A stretch of DNA of 64,000 bases, taken from contig JAWKAU010000219.1 in assembly GCA_033398695.1 (NCBI GenBank), forward strand, positions 124,001 to 188,000, read 5' to 3'. This DNA is from Orobanche coerulescens (Eukaryota; Streptophyta; Magnoliopsida; Lamiales; Orobanchaceae). Both the position numbers and the translations under genes were made by a program. The notes under the pieces were generated by a model. That model did no database searches. It was not told the origin of the DNA and saw nothing but the letters and a program-made list of their open reading frames with translations. Shown here one piece after another: positions 20,361-31,857 of this stretch (position 1 is its first letter; the number at the start of each line of letters is the position of its first letter).

Positions 20361-23300
20361 ATGGCATTCACCGATGAAGAAGTAGCACAACTACGTGACG
20401 TTCTTCGTGGCTTGCCGGAGCCCAGAATCCATGCACGACGAGGACATGACACCATGCATGCACCACGACATGCGGATGAATACAAGACCAGCGAACTTCC
20501 GGAGTTCGTAGGCGGCACCGATCCTAAAGTTTATCTGGAGTGGGAAAGAAAAATTGAACGAATGTTTGAGTTCAAGGAGCTCAATGACGAGGTACGTTGC
20601 AAGTACGCGATCCTCAAACTTGGAAAGGGAGCTTCCCTTTGGTTTGAGCGAATGAAGACGCAAAGAAGTCGTGCCGGAAAAGAGAAGATACGTTCGTGGG
20701 ATTCCCTAAAAAGGAAACTACGAAAAAGATATGTCCCGGCTACTCACAAGCTAAGTCTCAGACGAAAAATTTCGACCTCACGCAAGGAAAGCTAAGTGTC
20801 GAGGAGTACATCGAGGAGTTTGAAAACTTATCCTTGATGGGAGAACTTGAAGAAAGCGAAGAATTGCGCATGTCCCGTTTCCTACGAGGTTTGAACAAAA
20901 ATATTGCTAATTCCGTGGAACTCTACCCCTATTCTGACTTCGATACTTTATGCGGACTTTGCATAAAGTTGGAAAATCAAAACAAAACCAAACTCTCTAA
21001 ACCCGAATTCCCACCTAAATACGGAAATACCAACTTTGGCGCGAGTTCTAGCTCGTTTCCAAAACCTGTCACCACAAGCCAGTCCGTTACTACCATTCCA
21101 AAAACCCCTACCACACCAAAAGAAACGAGCCTATCTAAAGTCCGATGTTTCAAATGTCAAGGATTTGGACATTATCAAAGTGCTTGTCCAAATCGGAGGA
21201 TTGTAACGTTGCGAGAAGCCATAGCCGCCCGAGAGGAATTATTAGTCAAGAAGAAAGAGTTGGAGACGTTTTTAACTTAGAAGGCGACGAAGAAGAAGAA
21301 TGCGAGGCATACGATGCCCGAACTATGACACGAACCTTGTCCTTCGCATGTTGCAAACGAAGGCCGCCCCAAGTGACGAAGAACAACGGGACCAAATCTT
21401 CCACACGAAGTGTCGTGTCGGAGATAAATGGTGTAGCTTGATCATTGACGGTGGAAGTTGTACAAACGTGGCATCAAGCGAGATGGTTTCAAACTCGCTT
21501 GATCACCACGGCCCATCCCAAGCCGTATGCACTCCATTGGCTCGATGATGGGAACAAAGTGAAGGTTTCAAGACAAGTAAAGGTCGGACTCACCATGGGT
21601 TCGTATGGCGATGATATTACATGCGATGTATTACCGATGGATGCATGTCACGTGTTATTAGGAAGACCTTGGTTATTTGATCGGGACGTACTACACCGAG
21701 GGAGGAGTAATGAGTATGAGCTACGTGACAAAGGTAAAAAAATTGTCCTTAAACCTATGTCACCTCAAGCTATCCGGACGATGAGTTCGAAAAAAGTCGA
21801 AGGGCCGAAACTTACGATGTTTGCAAACGAGAAAGAAGTCGAACACGCCATTGACGATGGCGAACGTGTTTATTTGATGATGATCAAGGAGGTCCGAAAT
21901 CTTGCCACCAAATCGCAAAATGAGGAGGAGATAGATGCACTATTACACGAGTTTTGGACGTATTTCGAAGACTTGCCTGTAGGATGACCACCTAGCCGCG
22001 GGATTGAACACCGATTGATCTTATACCGGAGCTCCATTACCGAACAAAGCAACAGACGTTGTAATCCCGAAGAAACAAAAGAACTACAACGTCAAATTGA
22101 TGAACTCATGAATCACGGATATGTCCGAGAAAGTTTAAGTCCGTGTGCGGTTCCAGTTCTGCTCGTACCAAAAAAAAGACGGAACATGGCGGATGTGTAT
22201 TGACAGTAGAGCCGTGAATAACATCACCGTCAAGTATCGGTTTCCCATCCCGAGACTAGACGACATGCTGGACGAGTTACATGGCTCGGTTATATTTTCC
22301 AAGGTTGATTTACGGAGCGGATACCATCAAATCCGCATGCGAGAGGGAGACGAATGGAAAACGGCGTTTAAGACGAAGAATGGACTTTACGAATGGGTTG
22401 TGATGCCATTCGGCCTCACAAACGCCCCGAGCACCTTTATGAGGTTGATGAACGAGGTTCTTAAACCTTTCTTGGGAAAGTTTGTTGTCGTATACTTAGA
22501 CGACATTTTGATCTACAGTCGGTCCGTAGAAGAACATCTCGAACATTTGCGGTACGTGTTTGAGACGCTAAGGGAACAGAAACTTTATGGAAAACGGGAG
22601 AAGTGTACTTTCCTAGTCGAGAGTCTTGTCTTTCTCGGCTATGTTGTTTCGAAAGACGGAGTTTCGGTCGACCAAGAGAAGATCGCGGCAATCAAGTCGT
22701 GGCCGACCCCAAAGACAATCACGGAGGTACGGTCATTTCATGGCCTCGCTTCTTTTTACCGACGATTCATACGGACTTCAAAGACTATATCCACCCTATC
22801 ACGGAGTGTCTGAAAAAGGGAACCTTTGCTTGGAACGAGACGGCCCAAAAGGCTTTTGAAAACTTAAAGGGAAAATTATGTGAAGCGCCGATTTTGACGT
22901 TGCCCGATTTTTCACAACCGTTTGAGGTAGAATGCGACGCTAGCGGAGTTGGAATCGGGGCAGTGCTTATTCAGAGAGGCCGTCCCATTGCCTATTTTTC
23001 GGAGAAGTTAAGTGGCGCCCGAGTGAATTATTGTACTTACGACAAGGAGTTCTATGCTATCGTAAGAGCACTCGATCATTGGAGTCATTATCTGCGTTCG
23101 AAACATTTCGTGCTACATTCGGATCACGAGTCGTTGAAATACATCAACGGACAAAGTAAGCTAAGCCCGAGGCATGCAAAATGGGTGGAATTTTTACAAT
23201 CTTTTCAATTTTCATCCAAATACAAAGACGGGAAGAGTAATGTAGTGGCGGATGCACTGTCGAGACGGTATGCCTTCTTGTCCGATGCTAGATGTTCGTT

Positions 23301-24698
23301 TGTTGGGATTCGAGACTTTGAAAAATCACTACAACGACGATTTGGACTTCGGGAAATTTTTAACCGTTGTAAAACGGCCCGTCTGAGGAATTTGTTTTAC
23401 AGATGGCTTTCTCTTCAAGGGGAATAAATTATGTGTGCCGAGACATACACGGGAATTCTTTGGTTCGGGAGGCGCACGGAGGAGGACTAGCCGACACTTC
23501 GGCTCGACCAAGATCAGAGGTGCTAAAAGAACATTTCTTTTGGCCGAAGATGTATGGTGACGTCAGCACAATCGTGAGCAAATGCGTAACTTGTCATATG
23601 ATGAAAAGTTCGTTCAAGTCGAGTACATACATGCCGTTGCCGATACCGTTACGCCCGTGGGAGGATGTCTCGATGGATTTTATTGTGGCTTTACCTCGTA
23701 CTCAACGAGGCAAGGACTCGATCATGGTGGTCGTCGACCGTTTTTCGAAAATGGCTCACTTTGTCGCGTGCCACAAAACCGATGATGCAAGCAACGTGGC
23801 GGACTTGTACTTCCGGGAGATAGTTCGTTTACACGGAGTTCCAAAAACTATCGTGTCGGATCGAGATTCCAAATTTCTGAGTTACTTCTGGAATACTTTA
23901 TGGAGAAAAGTAGGTACTAAACTCCTATTCAGTACTTCACATCACCCGCAAACCGACGGACAGACCGAGGTAACTAATCGAACCTTGGGAGCATTATTAC
24001 GAGGGTTGGTAAATAAAACTCAGAAAGATTGGGACGTTAAACTTGCTCATGCGGAATTCGCTTACAATCGATCACCCGGTTATGCCACGGCCCATTCACC
24101 TTTCGAAGTGGTATACGGATTAAATCCGCACTTGCCATTGGACTTGATTCCCTTGCCGAGCAACGAATTGGTTCACAAAGACGCCGAAGCAAAACTCAAG
24201 TCAATGATGAAGCTACACGAAAAGATACGGGAACGGATTAAAGAAGTGAATGAAATGTACAAACGGAAGTCGAACAAAAATAAAAAAGCGAGATTATTTG
24301 ATGTTGGCGACTTAGTTTGGATACATTTGAGAAAAGAAAGATTCCCGAGCAAACGGAAGAACAAATTGATGCCGAGAGCCGAAGGTCCGTACAAGATTGT
24401 GGAAAAAGTGAACGACAACGCATACAAAGTCGAACTTCCGGGCGAATACGGAGTACACGCGACATTCAACGTAGGTGATCTCTCACCTTATCTTGACGAC
24501 GATGGCATTGCAGAATTGAGGTCAATTCCTTTCAAAGACGGAGGGAATGATACGATATCTATTATTCCAGTCGAAGAAACTCCGATAAAAATCGACATCC
24601 ATGATGATGCAAATTCGCATGGCCATGCATCGTTGTACTTAGGAGAAAATGTTAAACGGATTGGAGTTACGTTGTTAATCGGAATCGGAGTGACGTAG
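20361..24698 (+). pseudogene. R5 gag-pol polyprotein, frameshifted
   Basis: ATG at 20361 (MAFTDEEVAQLRDVLRGLPE). Gag to about 21120, zinc knuckle CFKCQGFGHYQSACP (near 21150), protease SLIIDGGSCTNVAS (near 21440), RT with [13 protein letters not shown] and [12 protein letters not shown] (near 22490), RNase H with [25 protein letters not shown] and ADALSRR (22930-23270), integrase with [31 protein letters not shown] and TEVTNRTLG (23570-24000). The tail [31 protein letters not shown] and GVHATFNVGDLSPYLDDDG follows. The last piece (23403-24698) is open for 431 codons and covers the whole integrase core. Breaks lie near 20770, 21270, 21330, 21500, 21980, 22190, 22790 and 23420. Confidence 0.88.
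24534..24547 (+). promoter_or_regulatory. R5 polypurine tract, inside the coding frame
   Basis: AAAGACGGAGGGAA directly before the 3' LTR. It primes plus-strand DNA synthesis in LTR elements. Here it is also read as codons: it gives KDGGN in the peptide IPFKDGGNDT. Confidence 0.8.
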
Positions 24699-25421
24699 AA
24701 TTCGACGACGGATCGACCCGAAAGCATGAAGATCGGCCGAATTTATGCTTGAAAGGGACACTTTGTCTTCATATCTTTCACAAAATAAATGAAGATCACC
24801 TCCTTCCCCACCATGACACATACGGCCGAAGCATGAAGATAGAGGGAAGACTTTCTTCTTCATGTCATTATCTCCCATATCTTGTAGGGATCGGCCGAAT
24901 TGGAAGCTTGCAAAAAGGAAAGATTTGTGAAGATTTTCATCAAGAATATCTCATGTCACCATCATGAAATAAAGACCAAGATTGCTTGGTATCTCTTTGT
25001 GATTTTCGGCCGATTAGGTGTTGTTAGGAAGTTTCCCTTTTTTCGTTTTGTTGTATTTTCGTTCGGTTGTAAACTACTATATATAGTAGTGTTCGTTGTA
25101 CTTGAAAAACATCGAGAATCATAATAAACTTTGTATTTCCTTTGAAATATACGTTGAACGAGTTCGACAAACCTTAGTTATTGTTTCGACGAGTTTCGAG
25201 ATTTTAACTTTGATCAATTCTCAAAAGGTCTTGGGAAGAGATTACCCTTTTATCGAGTTATAGGTCTAGTTCGATAAAAACACACCAAACTCCGTACATC
25301 ACACTACCTCACGGCCGAACACCATCAACTTTCGGCCACCCTTAGCAAAATTCAAGTGATACTTTGTTACTTGTTAACCTTCCGTTGTGTATTATACGTA
25401 TTACTTACGTAATTCGTATCA
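24548..25421 (+). repeat. R5 3' LTR
   Basis: 874 bp. Its first 151 bases encode the polyprotein end (DTISIIPVEETPIKIDIHDD ... GVTLLIGIGVT, stop at 24696-24698). Confidence 0.94.
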
Positions 25422-25426
25422 ATGCA

Positions 25427-26305
25427 TGCCATGTACTGTTGGGAAGACCGTGGATGTTTGATAGGGACGTTTTACATCGAGGAAGAAGCAATGAGTACGA
25501 GTTACGGGATAAAGGCAAGAAGATTGTGCTTAAACCAATGTCACCTCAAGCTATTCACTCTATGAGTTCTAGTAGGAGTGAAAAGCCAAAACTGGCCATG
25601 TTTGCTAGCGAACGGGAGGTGGAACATGCTATTGATGATGGCAAATGCGTGTACTTGTTGGTTCTAAAGGAGACACGGGATGGTAACATGGTTGTACGAA
25701 ACAAAAGGATGGATGCCTTATTGCACGAATTTGCGGATGTTTTTCCCGAAGAATTACCGTCGGGTTTGCCACCAATTCGTGGGATTGAACATCAGATCGA
25801 CCTCATACCGGGTGTGTCGCTCCCTAACAAAGCTGCCTATAGATGTAATCCCGAGGAGACAAGGGAATTACAAAACCAAATCGAAGAACTGATGGATCGT
25901 GGATATGTTCAAGAAAGCCTAAGCCCTTGTGCGGTTCCGGTATTACTGGTTCCGAAGAAAGACGGATCTTGGAGGATGTGTATTGACAGTCGAGCTGTGA
26001 ACAATATAACCATCAAGTATCGATTTCCGATTCCGAGGCTTGATGACATGTTGGACGAATTACACGGATCAGTGATCTTTTCAAAAGTTGATCTACGAAG
26101 TGGTTATCACCAGATTCGAATGCGAGAAGGAGATGAGTGGAAGACAGCCTTCAAAACTAAACACGGGCTGTATGAATGGACCGTTATGCCGTTCGGTCTT
26201 ACAAATGCACCGAGTACTTTCATGCGCTTGATGAATGAGGTACTTAAGCCATTTTTAGGGAAATTTGTGGTTGTATACTTAGATGATATTTTGATCTACA
26301 AATGA
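25427..26305 (+). pseudogene. R4 protease end and reverse transcriptase
   Basis: Resumes after R5 with CHVLLGRPWMFDRDVLHRG, completing the protease. The linker FADVFPEELPSGLPPIRG and RT through [26 protein letters not shown] and [11 protein letters not shown] follow. A TGA stands at 26303-26305 where R7 reads CTACAGTCGATC and R4 reads CTACAAATGATC. The active-site YLDD is intact. Removing R5 restores the reading frame across 19435/25427. Confidence 0.87.
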
Positions 26306-26360
26306 TCATTGCGAGAACATTTCGAACACTTGAGGCAAGTCTTGAAACCCTTAGAGACCA

Positions 26361-27758
26361 GTGTATGGAAAAAGGGAGAAGTGCTCATTTTTGGTCGAAA
26401 GTATAGTCTTTCTTGGCTATATTGTTTCAAAGGATGGAGTGTCGGTCGATCAAGCGAAGATCGAAGCAATTAAGTCCTGGCCGGTTCCCACTACAGTGAC
26501 GGAGGTTAGATCGTTCCACGGATTGGCTTCATTTTACCGAAGATTCATTCGAGACTTCAGTACCATTGCAAGCCCAATAACCGAATGTTTGAAGAAGGGC
26601 ACGTTTAATTGGAGCAGGGCTGCTCAGGAATCATTTACAAATTTGAAGGCAAAGTTGTGCGAGGCACCAATCTTAGCATTACCTGATTTTTCGCAACCGT
26701 TTGAGGTAGAGTGTGATGCTAGCGGAGTTGGCATTGGAGCGGTTCTCATTCAGGGGAAGAGACCTATTGCTTATTTTTCAGAGAAGTTAAACGGTGCTCG
26801 TCTCAATTATTGTACATACGACAAGGAGTTTTATGCTATTGTGAGGGCTCTAGATCATTGGAGTCACTATCTTCGACCAAAGCATTTTATCATACACTCA
26901 GACCATGAATCTTTGAAGTATATTAACGGACAACACAAGTTAAGTCCCAGGCATGCGAAGTGGGTGGAATTCTTACAATCATTTCACTTCTCATCAAAGT
27001 ATAAGGATGGCAAGAGCAATATTGTGGCAGATGCATTGTCTAGGCGTTATGCCTTACTCGCCACTCTTGATGTTCGTTTGCTAGGGTTCGATACAGTAAA
27101 GGAGTATTACGAAGGTGATGCGGATTTTGGCGAAACCTTCGCCCTGTGCAAACCTGGCCCGGTGGGAGAATTTTCGATACAGGAGGGCTTTGTTTTTAAG
27201 GGAAATCGTCTTTGTCTACCAAGGCACACGATTCGAGAATTGCTGGTTCGAGAGGCTCATGGGGGAGGTTTGGCTGGCCACTTTGGTTCGGCCAAGACAT
27301 TGGAGGTGCTTAAAGAACATTTTTATTGGCCAAGGATGCAGGGGGATGTTCATAATATAATTAGTAAATGTGTGACGTGCCATGTTGCGAAGAGTTCGTT
27401 CAAACCAAGAGTCTACACACCTTTACCGATTCCGGAGAGACCGTGGGAAGATGTCTCAATGGATTTCATTGTGGCTTTGCCTCGAACCCAACGAGGTAAG
27501 GATGCGATTATGGTGGTCATCGATCGTTTTTCAAAGATGGCTCATTTTGTTCCTTGTCACAAAACCGATGATGCGAGTAATGTTGCTGACCTGTATTTTC
27601 GAGAGGTGGTGCGATTACATGGAGTTCCGAAAACTATTGTTTCGGACCGGGACTCAAAGTTTCTAAGCTACTTTTGGAACACGTTATGGAGGAAGGTAGG
27701 AACCAAGCTTTTGTTTAGTACTTCACATCATCCTCAAACCGACGGACAAACCAAGTGA
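26361..27758 (+). pseudogene. R4 RT end, RNase H and integrase
   Basis: Long open stretch of 465 codons. It holds the RT thumb ([19 protein letters not shown]), RNase H ([47 protein letters not shown]), the integrase zinc finger ([29 protein letters not shown]) and the integrase core ([26 protein letters not shown]). The frame breaks at 27753, just before the catalytic Glu (sister: TEVTNRTLG). Confidence 0.87.
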
Positions 27759-27950
27759 CGAATCGAACACTGGGACGCCATTGCGAGGCTTGGTGAGCAA
27801 AACACAAAAGGATCGGGATCTCAAATCGCACATGCGGAGTTTGCTTATAATCGATCTCCTACTCATGCCACTGCACACTCTCCATTTGAAGTAGTTTACG
27901 GACTGAATCCTTACATACCACTAGATCTAATTCCACTACCAAGTGACGAA

Positions 27951-28472
27951 TTGGTGCATAAGGATGCGGAATCAAAACTAAAATCAATGATGAAATTACA
28001 CGAACAGGTGCGGGATCGAATCAAGGAAATAAACGAGGCGTATAAAAGGAAGTCGAACAAGCAAAGAGGGCCGAGACTATTCGAGGTTGGAGATTTAGTT
28101 TGGTTACATTTGAGGAAGGAACGATTCCCGAGTAAGCGTAAGAACAAGTTAATGCCACGAGCTGAGGGACCATTTAAAATAATTGCGAAGGTGAATGACA
28201 ATGCTTACAAGTTGGAACTTCAGGGTGATTACGGAGTACATGCTACTTTCAACGTAGGTGATCTATCCCCTTACCTTGACGACAATGGGATTGCGGAATT
28301 GAGGGCAATTCCTTTTAAAGAAGGAGGGAATGATACGAAACCGACTACTCCAAGTGAAGAAGACGAAGTAAGACTTGACATAAAACACCTCGACCATACT
28401 CCAACGTACTTGGGCGAGAGAACTGAAACGAGGCCTGGAGTTACATTGATAATCGGAATTGGGATAACTTAA
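27951..28472 (+). pseudogene. R4 polyprotein tail with intact LTR-coded end
   Basis: Reads [57 protein letters not shown] and GVHATFNVGDLSPYLDD. Next comes the purine tract as IPFKEGGNDT, and from 28331 inside the LTR KPTTPSEEDEVRLDIKHLDH and finally RPGVTLIIGIGIT before the TAA at 28470-28472. The last 47 codons are therefore LTR sequence. This is one of the clean examples of the coding overlap. Confidence 0.85.
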
Positions 28473-29257
28473 AGACAACTTGCATCTTGGGGAGGGGAGG
28501 AAATTCAAGTGGCAATTAAACAATAAAAGAATGTTCAGCTTTCTCTTACAAAAGCAGCAGGATTCTTGGCAAAAAGGGCGGTCACAAACTTCAACTTGGA
28601 GACAAGACCCAACTTTTACTTTTGTCAACAAGTGACATGAAGAACCTTTTATTATCTTTTCAGTATTTTAAGAACAGCTTGTATTAGTTTAAGTTTATTT
28701 TGTCAGGCCACTTTTGCCTATAAATAGTGGCAGTAGAGTTGTGATGGGGGGATTATTGAATGTTGAAGAATTGAGAACACTTTGTGTTTTTCTGGTGAAT
28801 GCTTTTCATCAAAACTTGGTTTTTATTCGACGCGTTTCGAATACTAATCTGATTGATTCTCAATAGGTCTTGAGGAGAAATCACTTTATCAAATTATAGG
28901 TCTAATTTGATAAAACATCTGTTCATATCTTGTTTCGATACTCTGTTTATTTTTCGATACAGTTTTATACTTGTTCAATATTTCGTACAAAGTAAAGTGT
29001 TGTTCGATCCTTCGAACGTGTGTCCTATCTTAAAGTCGCTCCCGAACGAAACGTGCTGTTTCGAGTCTTCTCATTTGGGCCAAACTCCTGTCTTGTGGCT
29101 GTATCGAATCACCGCCTTCATCACTCGCCAGTATTGTCGCTGTAGCGAGCTGTTGTCACCAGTTCCCGACAGTATCTTGCTGATAGCTTCCGCTCGTCAA
29201 AAAAAGTCTTCCGCTGTATCGATAGCGAATTCGCATAACCAGTGAGAATTCGTATCA
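28331..29257 (+). repeat. R4 3' LTR
   Basis: 927 bp, followed by the TAACC duplicate. The purine tract ttaaagaaggagggaa lies immediately upstream (28315-28330). Confidence 0.92.
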
Positions 29258-29355
29258 TAACCCCATACATCTGGTATGGGGGTTTAGGTCCTTTTATTCT
29301 GTTTTCTTAGATAGCTTTTGCATTTGTGTTTTTCTCTCTGTTTCTCTTGACTACC

Positions 29356-30206
29356 TGATACGAAATACGTATATAAGTGTACGTAAAACGTATAAAATAC
29401 AACGGAAGATTATCACGTTTTTTACAAGTATCAAAGTAACAACGAAAATAAAAGGTGGTGGCCGAATTTATATGGTTTCGGCCGTGAGGTAGGATAGTGT
29501 ATGGGTTTGAATGTGTTTTATCGAATTAGACCTATAACTCGATAAAGATAATCTCTCCTCAAGACCTATTGAGAATTGATCAAGTTATAATTCGAGACGC
29601 GTCGAAATAATATCCAAAGTTTTGTTGAACTCGTTCAACGTATATTTCAAGAGAAATACAATGTTTATAACTTTCAAGATGCATACAACAACAATGTGAA
29701 CTACTATATATAGTAGAATAAGGAAATAAAAAAACAAAGAAAAAACGAAAATTCAAGTCTTCTCCCTAAGCATGCTTCGGCCGAAATTTCAAAGGTGTGG
29801 GGGAGGAGATCTTCAAGATCTTGGACAAGATATGAAGACTTTGACATGAAGAAAAGTTTGATGAAAATATTCACCAAAGAGGGGGAGGTCGCGCTCATTC
29901 AAGGGAACAAAGGTGGGAGGAGATCTTCATGATCTTGGACAAGATTTTGATATAAAAAAATATGCTGAAAAATCTTCATGCATCTTGGACCAAATCGGCC
30001 GAATCTCCCATAATTTGGACCGATTCCGAGTCCAACGTTAATTTCATCGCCATGCTTACGTAACTCCAGTTCCGATTAATAACATAACTCCAATTCGCGT
30101 GTTCTTCTCTTCCAAGTATGATGATAAATGGGCGTGCAACTTTGTATCGTCGTTGATGTCGATTTTTATTGACTTCTCTTCGATTGGGATAGTTGATATC
30201 GTATCA
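29356..30206 (-). repeat. R6 3' LTR
   Basis: 851 bp, begins TGATACGAAATACG on the plus strand. TATA palindrome at about 29701-29716; its minus-strand start carries the last 50 codons of the polyprotein. Confidence 0.88.
29517..29575 (-). promoter_or_regulatory. Twin hairpins in the R6 LTR
   Basis: Minus-strand RNA: hairpin 1 (29556-29575) arms TTCTCAA and TTGAGGA; hairpin 2 (29517-29546) arms TTTATCGAGTTA and TAATTCGATAAA; both loops TAGGTC. Confidence 0.65.
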
Positions 30207-30862
30207 TTTCCTCCCTCTTTGAAAGAAATTGACCTCAATTCTGTAATGCCATCTTCGTCAAGGTAAGACGAGAGATAGCCTACGTTGAAAGTCGCGTGTA
30301 CTCCGTATTCGCCCGGAAGTTCTACTTTGTAAGCGTTGTCGTTCACTTTTCCCACAATTTTGTACGGAACTTCGGCTCTTGGCATTAATTTGTTCTTGCG
30401 TTTGTTTGGGAATTGTTCTTTCCTCAAATGTATCCAAACTAAGTCGCCAACATCAAATAGTCTCGACTTTTTATTTTTGTTCGACTTCCGTTTGTAAATT
30501 TCATTTACTTCTTTAATTCGATCTCGTACCTTTTCATGTAACTTCATCATTGACTTGAGTTTTGATTCTGCATCTTTGTGAACCAATTCGTCGCTCGGTA
30601 AGGGAATCAAATCCAATGGCATGTGTGGATTTAGTCCGTACACTACTTCAAAAGGTGAATGGGCCGTGGCGAAACCGGGTGATCGGTTGTATGCGAATTC
30701 CGCATGTACAAGTTTAACGTCCCAATCTTTTTGTGTTTTGTTCACCAATCCTCGCAACAATGCTCCTAAGGTTCGATTAGTCACTTCGGTTTGTCCGTCG
30801 GTTTGTGGGTGATGTGAAGTACTGAATGGAAGTTTAGTTCCCACCTTTCTCCATAAAGTATT
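30056..30862 (-). pseudogene. R6 integrase end and tail
   Basis: Open frame from the R7 junction: [20 protein letters not shown] and [12 protein letters not shown] (catalytic Glu), then [36 protein letters not shown] and GVHATFNVGYLSSYLDEDG. ISFKEGGNDT covers the purine tract, and the LTR-coded part ends RIGVMLLIGTGVT with a stop at 30056-30058. No frameshift in this piece, so the tail has been kept readable in an element old enough to hold three later insertions. Confidence 0.85.
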
Positions 30863-31818
30863 TAATACGAGATTAACTACTCCAAGCGAAGAAGACGAAG
30901 TAAGAATTGACGTAAAACATCTCGACCATACTCCAACGTACTTGGGCGAGAAAGCAGATACGAGACACGGAGTTACCTTGATAATCGGAATTGGAATAAC
31001 TTAAACAAAAGGTAATTTTGGGGGAAGGGAGCCCAAGTGGTAAGAGAATAAAATAGTTTCAGCATATTTTATTAACAAGGGCAGCAGGATTTTTGGCAAC
31101 ATGTTGAAGGAAAAAGCGGCTGTCAAACTCCAACTTGGAGACAAGACCCAACTTTTACTTTTGTCAACAAGTGACATGAAGAATCTTTTATTATCTTTTC
31201 ATTATTTTAAAAACGGCTTGTAATAGTTTAAGTTATTTTGTCAGGCCACTTTTGCCTATAAATAGTGGCAGTAGAGTTGTAATGGAAGGATATTGAATGT
31301 TGAAGAATTAAGAACACTTTGTGTTTTCCCTGGTGAATGCTTTTCATCAAAGCTTGGTTTTTATTCGACGCGTTTCGAATACTAATCTGATTGATTCTCA
31401 ATAGGTCTTGAGGAGAAATCACTTTATCAAATTATAGGTCTAATTTGATAAAACAACTGTTGATACCTTGTTTCGATATTCTGTTTATTTTTCGATACAG
31501 TTTTATACTTGTTCAATATTTCGTATAAAGTGTTGTTCGATCCTTCGAACTTGTTTCCTGTTTTAAATTCGCTTCCGAACGAAACGTGCTGTTTCGAGTG
31601 TCACTGTTTGGGGGTGGCCTGTTTCGCGTCTTTTCATTTGGACCAAATTCCTGTCTTGTGGCTGTATCGAATTACCGCCTTCATCACTCGTCAGTATTGT
31701 TGCTGTAGCGAGCTATTGTCGCCAGTTCCCGACAGTTTCTTGTCGATAGCTTCCGTTCATCAAAAAGCCTTCCGCTGTATCGATAGCGAATTCGCATCAC
31801 CAGTGAGAATTCGTATCA
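30863..31818 (+). repeat. R7 5' LTR
   Basis: 956 bp, ends GAATTCGTATCA. The twin hairpins are at 31395-31414 (arms TTCTCAA, TTGAGGA) and 31423-31452 (arms TTTATCAAATTA, TAATTTGATAAA). Confidence 0.9.
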
Positions 31819-31822
31819 TAAG

Positions 31823-31833
31823 TGGTATCGGAG
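31823..31833 (+). promoter_or_regulatory. R7 primer-binding site
   Basis: TGGTATCGGAG, four bases after the LTR; one base from the initiator-Met form. Confidence 0.8.
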
Positions 31834-31857
31834 ACCAAGTTCTTGATCTTTGGCATT

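Larger units (their letters stand above)
19436..25421 (+). mobile_element. R5: full-length Ty3/gypsy element (ATATC family)
   Basis: Duplicates ATGCA at 19431-19435 and 25422-25426. Both LTRs are 874 bp and I saw no difference between them on reading, which marks a very recent insertion. It lies in the protease region of R4. The polyprotein is nevertheless broken about eight times. Confidence 0.95.
17166..29257 (+). mobile_element. R4: Ty3/gypsy element (CTACTCC family) containing R5
   Basis: Duplicates TAACC at 17161-17165 and 29258-29262. Two 927 bp LTRs (17166-18092, 28331-29257). R5 interrupts its protease region at ATGCA. Without R5 the element is about 6.1 kb. The LTRs differ at roughly half a dozen sites by eye, one of them GGCTGTCAAAC versus GGTCACAAAC. 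Confidence 0.93.
15697..29355 (+). mobile_element. LINE-b: second plant LINE family, split by R4
   Basis: The segments 15697-17165 and 29258-29355 become contiguous when R4 is removed. The left end is cut by R3 and the right end by R6 at CTACC. It has a different 3' region from LINE-a and LINE-c and carries an RNase H domain. The 3' UTR contains TATCGTAGG...TACGATAGGG, a short inverted repeat at about 17101-17141. No poly(A) end is in view; the remainder lies beyond R6. Confidence 0.8.
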
